From JAJEFO01 sp965214325 (GTDB lineage: Bacteria; Pseudomonadota; Alphaproteobacteria; Rhodobacterales; Rhodobacteraceae), in NCBI GenBank assembly GCA_965214325.1, contig CBDCBG010000006.1, forward strand, positions 806,001 to 870,000: 64,000 bases of DNA, read 5' to 3'. Numbering within the stretch: position 1 is the stretch's first letter; every line of letters starts with the position of its first letter. This document shows positions 9,121 to 16,799 of the stretch, one piece after another. Under the pieces are notes generated by a model. The model was given only the letters and a program-made list of their open reading frames with translations, was not told the origin of the DNA and did no database searches. A program made the position numbers and the translations under genes.

Positions 9121-9936
9121 ATGACGAACGTGCTCGACAGGATCAAGGCCTACAAGCTTGAGGAAGTGGCTGCCGCCAAGGCGCAGCTTCCCCTCCGCGA
9201 CATTGAAGCGGCGGCACGCGAGGCGTCAACGCCGCGTGGCTTCGCTTCTGCACTCATGAAGCAGCCAAGGACCGATTACGGCCTGATCGCCGAAATCAAG
9301 AAGGCAAGCCCGTCACGGGGGCTCATCCGTGCCGATTTCGATCCGGCGAGGCTTGCGCGCGCATATGAGGCGGGCGGTGCGACATGCCTTTCGGTGCTGA
9401 CCGATGCGCCATCCTTCCAGGGTGCACCGGAATTTCTGGGCGAGGCGCGGGCGGCAAGCGGACTGCCCTGCCTGCGCAAGGATTTCATCTACGACACGTA
9501 CCAAGTGGTCGAGGCCCGGGCGTGGGGCGCCGATTGCATCCTGATCATCATGGCCAGCGTTTCCGATGCGCAAGCACAGGAACTCGAGGACTGCGCGATC
9601 AGCACTTGGAACATGGATGTCCTGATCGAGGTCCACGACGAGCACGAGCTCGAGCGCGCCATCTCCCTGACGTCTCCCCTCCTCGGCATCAACAACCGCG
9701 ACCTGAAGACATTCGAGACGGATCTTGCTACCACTGAACGGCTCGCGAGGCATGTCCCGGCCAACCGGCACGTCGTCTCCGAGAGCGGGATTTTCACGCA
9801 GGACGACCTGTCCCGCCTCGCGAAATCTGGCGCACGCAGTTTCCTGATTGGCGAAAGCCTGATGCGCGAAGACGACGTGGCCGCCGCGACCCGATTCCTT
9901 CTCGCCAAGCCGGTTCTGGCCGAAGGAGCCGCCTGA
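9121..9936 (+). CDS. trpC: Indole-3-glycerol-phosphate synthase
   Basis: Closes the indole ring from CdRP in tryptophan synthesis. 271 residues. Family motifs: LIAEIKKASPSRGLIRADFD, LSVLTDAPSFQGAPEFL, LRKDFIYDTYQVVEARA, LLGINNRDLKTFETD, VSESGIF and FLIGESLMR. The ATG at 9121 (MTNVLDRIKAYK) matches the family N-terminus; a frame starting at 9094 adds nine residues without support. Its stop overlaps the moaC start by one base. Confidence 0.97.
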   Translation: MTNVLDRIKAYKLEEVAAAKAQLPLRDIEAAAREASTPRGFASALMKQPRTDYGLIAEIKKASPSRGLIRADFDPARLARAYEAGGATCLSVLTDAPSFQGAPEFLGEARAASGLPCLRKDFIYDTYQVVEARAWGADCILIIMASVSDAQAQELEDCAISTWNMDVLIEVHDEHELERAISLTSPLLGINNRDLKTFETDLATTERLARHVPANRHVVSESGIFTQDDLSRLAKSGARSFLIGESLMREDDVAAATRFLLAKPVLAEGAA

Positions 9937-10415
9937 TGCCCGACCTGACCCATTTCGACAGCAAGGGCGACGCGCACATGGTCGATGTTTCCGGGAAGCC
10001 CTCAACGCACAGGATTGCGGTGGCGGAGGGGCGTGTACGCATGTCGGAGGAAACCCTCGAGGTGATCGCCGAGGGCCGTGCGGGCAAGGGAGACGTGCTG
10101 TCCGTTGCGCGAATCGCCGGCATCATTGCTGCCAAGAAGACATCGGACCTGATTCCGCTTTGCCACCCGTTGAAGCTCACCAAGGTCGAGATCGACCTTG
10201 CCACCGAGCCCGACCTGCCCGGAATCCGCATTGAGGCGACGGTCAAGTCTTCCGGCCAGACCGGCGTCGAAATGGAGGCCCTGACGGCAGTCGCGACGGC
10301 TTGCCTCACGGTCTACGACATGGTGAAAGCCGTGGAGAAATCCATGGTGATCGAAAACATCCGCCTCGTTCTCAAGGACGGCGGAAAGTCAGGCCCGTTC
10401 GAGGCACCCCGGTGA
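9936..10415 (+). CDS. moaC: Cyclic pyranopterin monophosphate synthase accessory protein
   Basis: Molybdenum cofactor synthesis, converting the MoaA product to cyclic pyranopterin monophosphate. 159 residues, full length. Motifs: HMVDVSGKPSTHRIAVAEG, AAKKTSDLIPLCHPLKLTKV, KSSGQTGVEMEALTAVA (catalytic region) and YDMVKAVEKSMVIENIRL. Tightly coupled to trpC before and moeA after. Confidence 0.97.
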   Translation: MPDLTHFDSKGDAHMVDVSGKPSTHRIAVAEGRVRMSEETLEVIAEGRAGKGDVLSVARIAGIIAAKKTSDLIPLCHPLKLTKVEIDLATEPDLPGIRIEATVKSSGQTGVEMEALTAVATACLTVYDMVKAVEKSMVIENIRLVLKDGGKSGPFEAPR

Positions 10416-11572
10416 TTTCCGTTGGCGAGGCGCTCAGCCGCATCTTCGAGCTTGCAACACCATTGGGAACGGAACCGGCACCCCTGCGCGTGGCGTCCGG
10501 ACGAGTCCTTGCGAAGCCCCTCTTCGCAGCCCGCAGCCAGCCGCCATTTCGCTCCTCCGTGATGGACGGCTACGCGGTCGCGGGGAACGCAGAGAGATTC
10601 TCCGTGGTTGGCGAGTCCGTTGCGGGGCGAGGCTTTGAAGGAGCGATCGGACCCGGAGATGCCGTGCGCATATTCACGGGTGCGCCGGTCCCCGAAAACG
10701 CCGCACGCGTGATCATCCAGGAAAACGTGACTCTCGTGGGCGACAGCATCCACGTCGTGGAAAACGCGGACCTTGAAACATATGTCCGCGAGGTCGGCAC
10801 GGACTTTGCGGCGGGTTTCCGCATCGACGCGCCACGGCGGATGTCGCCGGCAGACATCGCCCTCGCGGCAGCAATGAACGTGCCCGAGATTGTGGTCGCC
10901 CGCCGACCGCAGGTTGCGCTGATCATGACCGGCGACGAACTGGTCATGCCCGGCGAATCCCCGCGTCCGGACCAGATCATCGCTTCGAACGCATTCGGGC
11001 TTGCGGCAATAGTCGAGTCCGAGGGAGGCGTTGCCCGCATACTGCCCATCTGTGCCGACACTGCGCCCTCGCTTGAAATCGCCCTCGATCTGGCTGGAGA
11101 TGCCGACGTGATCGTCACCATCGGCGGCGCATCCGTCGGAGATCATGATCTCGTTGCGAACGCGGCGCACCGGATGGGCTTCGAACGCACCTTCCACAAA
11201 GTTGCGATTCGCCCCGGAAAGCCGATGATGGCTGGTCGTCTCGACGGCACGCCGATGGTGGGCCTGCCAGGCAACCCGGTCTCTTCGATGGTATGCGGTC
11301 ATGTCTTCCTCAGGCCCATGCTGCGGGCAATGCAGGGGCTTCAGGCACGGCCACTCGAGCGATGCATGGCGCAGCTGTCAGTCCCGGTCGGTGCCAACGG
11401 TCCTCGCGAACACTACATGAGGGCGCGGCTCGACCACGGCCACATCGCGCCGGCCGAGCGCCAGGACAGCTCGCTCCTGACCATACTTTCCGGAACAAAC
11501 GCCTTGATCGTTCTCCCGCCGGAAGCGTCCGCTCTTGATGCTGGCGATCCGGTTTCGTTTGTCGAATTCTGA
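10412..11572 (+). CDS. moeA: Molybdopterin molybdenumtransferase
   Basis: Inserts molybdenum into adenylated molybdopterin. 386 residues from the GTG at 10412, which overlaps the moaC stop. Visible motifs: SSVMDGYAV, VRIFTGAPVPENAARVI, the MPT-binding domain motifs TGDELVMPGE, TIGGASVGDHD and IRPGKPMMAG, and GLPGNPVSSMVCG. The gene ends right before the mobile island that separates it from lexA. Confidence 0.95.
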   Translation: MISVGEALSRIFELATPLGTEPAPLRVASGRVLAKPLFAARSQPPFRSSVMDGYAVAGNAERFSVVGESVAGRGFEGAIGPGDAVRIFTGAPVPENAARVIIQENVTLVGDSIHVVENADLETYVREVGTDFAAGFRIDAPRRMSPADIALAAAMNVPEIVVARRPQVALIMTGDELVMPGESPRPDQIIASNAFGLAAIVESEGGVARILPICADTAPSLEIALDLAGDADVIVTIGGASVGDHDLVANAAHRMGFERTFHKVAIRPGKPMMAGRLDGTPMVGLPGNPVSSMVCGHVFLRPMLRAMQGLQARPLERCMAQLSVPVGANGPREHYMRARLDHGHIAPAERQDSSLLTILSGTNALIVLPPEASALDAGDPVSFVEF

Positions 11573-11610
11573 CGACTTGTTTCGCAACTCATACCAATCC
11601 CAGAAAGCTT

Positions 11611-11828
11611 TCACACATGAACATGGCCTTGATTCGCCGGCTTGGCACCGGGTGTGAGACGTGCCCATGACCGATGGCCGATGGAGCGGATCCGGTCCGG
11701 TGACGCGGCAAAGCCTTCCCGGACTTCGTCGGCCCTTTCCGTGACTGCCTCGGCGGTCTCGAAGACCTGATTGGCCAAGTGTCGCGCCTTGAGGGCCTGA
11801 CCGAGCCAATCCAGATGCTGCTGGCATA
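11611..11828 (-). pseudogene. C-terminal fragment of an IS630-like transposase
   Basis: About 70 residues read leftwards: WLGQALKARHLANQVFETAE, then AASPDRIRSIGHRSWA before a stop. The spacing of a 'L.N.VF.T...' helix and a 'P.RI.SIG.R.WA' ending is what IS630 transposase C-termini show. No N-terminal part or DDE residues remain. Identification rests on pattern memory, so it is moderate. Confidence 0.5.
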
Positions 11829-11829
11829 G

Positions 11830-12080
11830 AGACTTCCCGAGATTCCAGACCCATCGTGTTCACATTCCCCAATACCGTACCGCAAAGGACTGCAGGCAAT
11901 CCTCAACGACCATGAATCCGCCCTCCAAGAGTGGCGTTACGCCCACGAACGCAACAGTCTCGGATTCGAACACGTGTTCGACGAGGTGCTGAACACGCTA
12001 ATCAACTTAGGCTGGAAGTTGCACGACCTGTGGCTCGGGAGGCTGCGGGAGGGCGGCGCAGAGGCTCCGATCCAGCCGTA
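11830..12080 (+). pseudogene. Unidentified orphan coding fragment
   Basis: An open stretch reads YRKGLQAILNDHESALQEWR, then YAHERNSLGFEHVFDEVLN and TLINLGWKLHDLWLGR, ending at a stop near 12080. The composition is that of a real helical protein and could be the tail of a HEPN-like or abortive-infection protein, but no catalytic motif is visible and no start codon with a ribosome site was found. Treated as a truncated gene between transposon remnants. Confidence 0.35.
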
Positions 12081-12226
12081 AATCGCTGGATGAGCAACGA
12101 GGCCGAATGCAGGGGCAAGCGACGACTCGTCAAGACGAGGCGGTCAAGGCGCGACCGCCCCGAACGCATCCAGCGGCGAGGCGCATCGAGCGGGTCGCGG
12201 GGCAGAGACAGACGAAACTCCGCCAT

Positions 12227-12370
12227 TCAGGGAACCACCAAAGTCTGCGGGCTCACCTGGAATGGGGATTCTGAAGACTACGTCGGTTGCGGCCTTTTCA
12301 ATCCGGCCTGCACAGACAAGACACACAGGCTGTCAGCCACGTGACCCCGCAGACTTTGGTGGTTCCCTGA
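12227..12370. repeat. MITE-like element with 25-base perfect inverted arms
   Basis: The sequence TCAGGGAACCACCAAAGTCT plus GCGGG at 12227-12251 recurs as its exact reverse complement at 12346-12370, and weaker complementarity (CTCAC.TGG against GTCACGTGG) extends inwards. The 94 bases between contain no gene. The total of 144 bases with long terminal inverted repeats fits a miniature inverted-repeat element, perhaps the ends of a deleted transposon. No target duplication was recognised. Confidence 0.65.
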
Positions 12371-12633
12371 TCGATCCCGAACGATGGAAGCAGGAGAAGC
12401 GGCATCTGCTGGATCGGGCGGATCTGGCGGAGCTCGTCGTCGACCCTGCGCCTGTCCTGGCCGCGCTCGGCGATGCGCTGGACGAGCAGTGCCGGCGCAC
12501 GAATGCCAACGCCGTCGCAAACGCGCACCTGAAAGCGCGCGCCGACGGCACCTTCCACGTCGCAACCCGGCTGCCGGATCCGATGAGGAAAGCCCGGTTG
12601 GCGAGTTGTTTCCGGAGAGCGCCGACCAATTGA
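12371..12633 (+). pseudogene. Fragment resembling an internal part of a Tn3-family transposase
   Basis: Reading rightwards: IDPERWKQEKRHLLDRADL, VVDPAPVLAALGDALDEQCR, RTNANAVANAHLKARADGTF, then PDPMRKARLASCFRRAP and a stop. The pattern of an acidic/aromatic 'W..E...LL' helix, an 'L..LD' helix and a polar beta stretch resembles the central region of Tn3-type transposases. The N- and C-terminal parts are absent, and the MITE-like repeat abuts its left side. Similarity is from pattern only. Confidence 0.4.
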
Positions 12634-12693
12634 AAGTGAATGCCCGGCCAATTGAATGCAATCACTGTCATCGAAATGCTGACGCAGGTCGAT

Positions 12694-13980
12694 TCACCTT
12701 AGGTTGACGCCTTCCAAGTCGCTTGGCTTGAGACGGTACCTGATTACGTTCCCCTCATGTAGACCTGCAAATTGATCCCGAACATAGGCGACAACGTCCT
12801 CGCGATCAGTCTCGGTCACACCCTCTTCGACAGCCATCGTCCGAACCTCATCGTGACGGAATGCCTTGAATTCCAGAACACATCGGCGAACAGCGGTCCG
12901 GACGAAGTCTCGATAAGCCAGCGCCGCCTTTTCCGGGCTCTCCACCTCGGCGCGTAGAACGCGGTATTTTTCCGCTGATGCCAAATAGGCCTCGATATAG
13001 ACCTCGCGGAGCAGTGACACGTTGTTCAACTCGTAGACCCCGATCAGCCCGTCAATGTAGTCTCTGTCGTCCATTGAGGTGAACGACATCGGTGCAAGGC
13101 CCGATTTCAGAAGCGGGATGTTGGATGCGACCCGCGAGGTCCGCTTGTTGACGTCAGCAAAGGCTTGCAGATACGGGATGTGGACCAGCAGAAAGAAGGA
13201 CTGCTCGAAAGGGTCGGTGATCTGTGCCGCCTTGTGCAGCAAAATGTCGAATTCCTCGGCGACAGTGAAGGCGTCGTCTAGTGGCCGGTAGCTCGAATGC
13301 GAAATTCCAACAGGCATCGCCCGCAGGCGACCTGACATTGCCGGGTCGGCAAGCAGGCCATCCGACAGAAGCGCATGGATCGAAAAGAGGTCGGGTCGGC
13401 GAAGACTGATCACATCGAGATTGTCGACAACATACTGGATCGCCTCCTTGTGGTTCAGGATCATCAAGGCTTCCTTGCGATCCTTGCCCGCCGCCTCCTC
13501 GCCGAATCGGATCAGCCGCTCTGTTTGCAGGATGTCATAGGTGTTGCCTTCCATCCGGGACGATGCCCAGCTGAGATCGACAAGGAGTTGCACTAGGATT
13601 CGACGCGCATAGGTCCCAGCTGGCATCGCGTCGCCGAGTGGTCGCCCTGCCTCAATCAGCTGCGCGCGGTCAGCTTCCGGCAGATACCATGTCTTCCCCG
13701 GTACATATGCGTCCAGAAACGCGGGCTTGTAGAGTACGGGCGGGCGCCGGTTGTAAGGAGTCGACAAATGCGCCTGGACAACCGCCACGCCGGCGATCTG
13801 ATATCCAGTCGCCCTCCCCTTCCCCGACACCTCGAGGCGGCCTTCGTCCACCAGACGTTTCAAGACTCGCCATACTGTGGTTTCGCTCACCTCTCGAGCT
13901 ACGCCCTTCCGAATGGCATCTCGTCCGGCGCCCGGGTTTCCTGCCACGAAATCGAGAACGTCTTGATCTGAGAGAGCCAT
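12694..13980 (-). CDS. Winged-helix Fic family protein with altered catalytic motif
   Basis: 428 residues. The N-terminal 60 residues form a winged helix (MALSDQDVLDFVAGN, then VSETTVWRVLKRLVDEGRL), followed by a Fic domain. The inhibitory-helix motif [S/T]xxxE[G/N] is present (WASSRMEGNTYD). The active-site loop reads LQAFADVNKRTSR where AMP-transferring Fic proteins have HxFx[D/E]GN[G/K]R: the catalytic His is Gln and the Gly after D is Val. I recall a broad Fic subfamily with this change, so it may be a family trait rather than decay. AMPylation by the standard mechanism is doubtful. The ATG at 13980 was chosen because the likely promoter at 14017-14046 starts transcription downstream of the only longer start. 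Flanked by transposon remnants, it is probably cargo. Confidence 0.8.
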   Translation of the reverse strand: MALSDQDVLDFVAGNPGAGRDAIRKGVAREVSETTVWRVLKRLVDEGRLEVSGKGRATGYQIAGVAVVQAHLSTPYNRRPPVLYKPAFLDAYVPGKTWYLPEADRAQLIEAGRPLGDAMPAGTYARRILVQLLVDLSWASSRMEGNTYDILQTERLIRFGEEAAGKDRKEALMILNHKEAIQYVVDNLDVISLRRPDLFSIHALLSDGLLADPAMSGRLRAMPVGISHSSYRPLDDAFTVAEEFDILLHKAAQITDPFEQSFFLLVHIPYLQAFADVNKRTSRVASNIPLLKSGLAPMSFTSMDDRDYIDGLIGVYELNNVSLLREVYIEAYLASAEKYRVLRAEVESPEKAALAYRDFVRTAVRRCVLEFKAFRHDEVRTMAVEEGVTETDREDVVAYVRDQFAGLHEGNVIRYRLKPSDLEGVNLR

Positions 13981-14016
13981 GAAACGATAACCGGTCAGCG
14001 TGAAGCGATTATTGCA

Positions 14017-14046
14017 TTGATACACTTACATTTTTCGCAATGGCAA
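14017..14046 (-). promoter_or_regulatory. Sigma-70-like promoter of the Fic gene
   Basis: On the minus strand TTGCCA (14046-14041), an 18-base spacer and TATCAA (14022-14017) lie about 37 bases before the ATG at 13980. The surrounding sequence is AT-rich in a GC-rich region. No strong ribosome site precedes the ATG, so initiation may be weak. Confidence 0.35.
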
Positions 14047-14167
14047 GTTTTCGTTTCACAGGAATTGCAACGATTAACCGGAACTTCAGGGTGATCTGAA
14101 GAAGGATTCCACGACCAACCTGCTGGTTTTCATGGGTTTTCAGGCCCTGCGGCCGCCCGTCAAGCTG

Positions 14168-14199
14168 CACCTGAAATGTTGCATGCAACATTTCAGGTG
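14168..14199. repeat. Perfect 32-base palindrome
   Basis: CACCTGAAATGTTGCA is followed directly by its exact reverse complement TGCAACATTTCAGGTG, with no loop. It marks the left edge of an IS6-type transposase remnant whose reading frame begins right after it. A head-to-head junction of two copies of the same sequence after a deletion or transposition is one explanation. Confidence 0.85.
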
Positions 14200-14541
14200 A
14201 TATGCCTCAACAACGTCGTCGAGGCCGATCACGGCAAGCTCAAGCTCCTGATCAAGCCGATCCTTGGCTTCAAGTCAACGAAGACCGCCTGCGCCACGAG
14301 GGCTTCGAGGTCATGCGCGCCCTCCGGAAGAAGCAGGCCAAGGCCTTCCAGCTTCAGCCCGGCATCAGGGGCGAAGTGCGCCTTGTCGAACGCGCCTTCG
14401 GGATAGGGCCGGAGATGTCGAGCGAGTTGATGTCGCTGCATGGAGCGGAGCTTGAACAAATCGCGATCCAGCAAGGATCTTGAAGAAGGGCGGAACCGGA
14501 CCAAACCCCCGGCAACTCCGGCGAATTCTTGCAACAGAGCC
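14200..14541 (+). pseudogene. IS6-family transposase C-terminal remnant with right terminal repeat
   Basis: The frame reads YLNNVVEADHGKLKLLIKPI and LGFKSTKTAC (the conserved IS6/IS26 transposase C-terminus), then continues after a frameshift near 14290 with EGFEVMRALRKKQAKAFQLQ, PGIRGEVRLVERAFGIG and a stop at 14483. The motif TTGCAACAGAGCC at 14529-14541 is the reverse complement of the usual IS6 terminal sequence GGCTCTGTTGCAA, marking the right end. The catalytic domain is missing, so the copy is dead. Confidence 0.75.
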
Positions 14542-14545
14542 CACT

Positions 14546-16174
14546 CAGCAATTCCCGGTAGATTTTTTTTCGTTCATTATCAGTCTGTTGCGCGCCGGTT
14601 CCGGATTTTCTTTCGTAGGCATTTTGCGCCGGATCGGCTTTCCTGCGGCAAAACAGGCAAAGCCGAGCAAAAAAATGTCCAGAGATTCCTTCCGCAGGCA
14701 TCTGTCGATGCCCGGCATGCTCCGCATGGTGCGCGCATGCTTCGACCGCGTTCCCGACACGATCAACGGACGTGGCTTCAGCCTTTCCGGCTGCCTGATG
14801 TCGGGCCTCGCGGTGTTTTCGCTCAAGATGGGGTCGCCGCTTCAGTTCGACACGCAGGTGCGCGGCGGCAAGGATCCGGTCCAGGCGCGGAACCTCCGTT
14901 CGCTGTGCGGCGTGAAGAGGGCGCCCTCGGACACGCGGATGCGGGAACGTCTTGACGAGGTCGATCCCCGCGACCTGCGCCGCTGCTTCAAGCAGGTCCA
15001 CGCGGCCCTGCAGCGCGGGAAGGTCTTCGAAGGCTGGACGGTCTTCGACGGACATCTTCCGATCTCGGTGGACGGCACCGGGTGCCATTCCTTCCACAAG
15101 GTCAGCTGCAGGAACTTCTGCGTGAAAAACCACCGCGACCGTTCGAAGACGCATTGCCATCAGGTTCTCGGCGCGGCGATCGTCCGCCCCGACCACGCCG
15201 AGACGTTCCCGCTGGCGCCGGAACCGATCCGGAAGGGGGACGGAACGACGAAGAACGATTGCGAGCGGAACGCGGCGAAGCGGCTCTGGAGGACCTCCGC
15301 CGGGAGCATCCGCACATGAAGGCGGCCATCGTCGAGGACGGGCTTGCGTCCAACGGCCCGCACATCAACCTTCTCAAGGACAAGGGCTTCCGCTTCATCC
15401 TCGGCGCGAAGCCGGGCGACCACGAACTTCCGTTCAGCTGGTTCGAGGCCGGCGAGACGAAGGAAACATTGGTGAGGCGCGACAACAAGGCGACCGGCAC
15501 GGCGCACCGCTTCGCGCGGGACCACGGCCTGCCGCTCAACGACGCGAACTTCGGCCTGAAGGTCAACATGCCGAAACACGAGGAGACCGGCACGAAAGGA
15601 AACACGAAGAGGTTCTCGTGGGTCACCGGCCTCCCGCTCGGCCGGGAGACGGTGATGCCCGTCATGCGAGCCGCCCGCCGTCGACGGGCCATCGAGAACG
15701 AGACGTTCCAGACGCTGAAGGCGCGGGACGCATGCAGGTTCGAGCGCAATTTCGGGCATGGAGACAGGAATCTGGCGGACGTCTTCGCGACGCTCGCCAT
15801 GCTCGCCTTCCTGATCGACCAGGTGCAGCAGCACTGCTGCCCGCCGTTCAGGAGGGCGCGCCAGCACCAAGGGCGCATCCTCTGTCTCTGGAACAGGATG
15901 CGGGAACCGGTCAGAACATTCGCCTTCCCGGACTGGGAGACACTCTGCCGCGCGATCGCGGGGAAGCTTGGCAAGGAAGACTGCGTCGGCCTGATCCGCG
16001 CCGGGCCGTAGCCGCTCCGGCACGCTCGAACCACCTCAATCCCGCCCTTTGCCGAAACTTCGGAAACCGGGCAAGTGCCCGGCCATCAGCCATGCCCGTC
16101 CGGAACGGTCGGCCGCACAATGCGCCCGAACTGGTCGTCGGGCAAACCAACGACGAGGCTACCGGGAATTGCTG
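14546..16174. mobile_element. IS4-type insertion sequence with 9-base target duplication
   Basis: The ends carry 16-base inverted repeats, CAGCAATTCCCGGTAG at 14546-14561 and its exact reverse complement at 16159-16174. The element is flanked by the direct repeat GAGCCCACT (14537-14545 and 16175-16183). It inserted into the right terminus of the IS6 remnant. Sharp ends and a perfect duplication point to a recent insertion. Its only gene is a frameshifted DDE transposase. Confidence 0.9.
14675..16011 (+). pseudogene. IS4-type DDE transposase, frameshifted near 15283
   Basis: From the ATG at 14675 (MSRDSFRRHLSMPGMLRMVR) the protein runs through VDGTGCHSFHKVSCRNF, HCHQVLGAAIVRPDHAETFP and TKNDCERNAAKRL, then needs a +1 change to continue as LEDLRREHPHMKAAIVEDGL, KGFRFILGAKPGDHELPF, AIENETFQTLKARDACRFER (the YREK-like region with the catalytic Glu) and NLADVFATLAMLAFLIDQ. 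One base appears lost after CGGCTC. Either the gene is inactivated or the frameshift is productive; IS4-type elements do not usually use frameshifting, so inactivation is favoured. Confidence 0.85.
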
Positions 16175-16230
16175 GAGCCCACTCACTTGGTGATGACGAA
16201 GGCCCGGAAAGGTGCTACCGCTAGTGGCGC

Positions 16231-16716
16231 ATGAAGAATTTCGCGGCAATTGATTTCGAGACGGCAGATCGCCACTCCGACAGTGCATGCTCCGTGGGCG
16301 TCGTTCACGTCAAGGACAACCGCATTGTGGAACGGTACCATCGACTCATCCGGCCACCGAGGAAGAAATTCGTCTTCACGTATGTCCATGGCCTGTCCTG
16401 GAACGACGTCCGAGAAAGCCCATCCTTTGGCGAGCTTTGGCCCGAGTTGCGACAACTTCTGGACGGTGCGGACTTCCTGGTTGCGCACAACGCGGCGTTC
16501 GATTCCCGGGTTCTGCGCGCATGCTGCAGACGCGCAGGAATCCTTCCGCCGCGATACAGGTTTCGTTGCACGGTCAGCATGGCACGCAACACATGGAAAC
16601 TGAAGTCGGCAAGGCTCCCTATCGTCTGTGAACATCTGGGGATTTCGCTAAACCACCATGATGCGCTCAGCGACGCTGAGGCATGCGCCAAAATTGCCTT
16701 GAGGGCGCTCGGATAG
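16231..16716 (+). CDS. DEDDh 3'-5' exonuclease (DnaQ/epsilon-like)
   Basis: 161-residue single-domain exonuclease. The three Exo motifs are visible: FAAIDFETADRHSDSAC (Exo I, D and E), FLVAHNAAFDSRVLRACC (Exo II, D) and LNHHDALSDAEACAKIA (Exo III, H and D). These supply the metal-binding DEDD set and general-base His. It is much shorter than RNase T or full DnaQ. A GGAAAGG ribosome site lies upstream. It stands alone between two insertion-sequence remnants; a repair or defence role is possible but not shown. Confidence 0.85.
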   Translation: MKNFAAIDFETADRHSDSACSVGVVHVKDNRIVERYHRLIRPPRKKFVFTYVHGLSWNDVRESPSFGELWPELRQLLDGADFLVAHNAAFDSRVLRACCRRAGILPPRYRFRCTVSMARNTWKLKSARLPIVCEHLGISLNHHDALSDAEACAKIALRALG

Positions 16717-16799
16717 GCCTGCGGCGCAATTTGAGGCCATTCGCATTATGCGAACGTGCAGCCAATCGTTGAGGCGAGCGCAAGATCCGGAGGAAAGAA

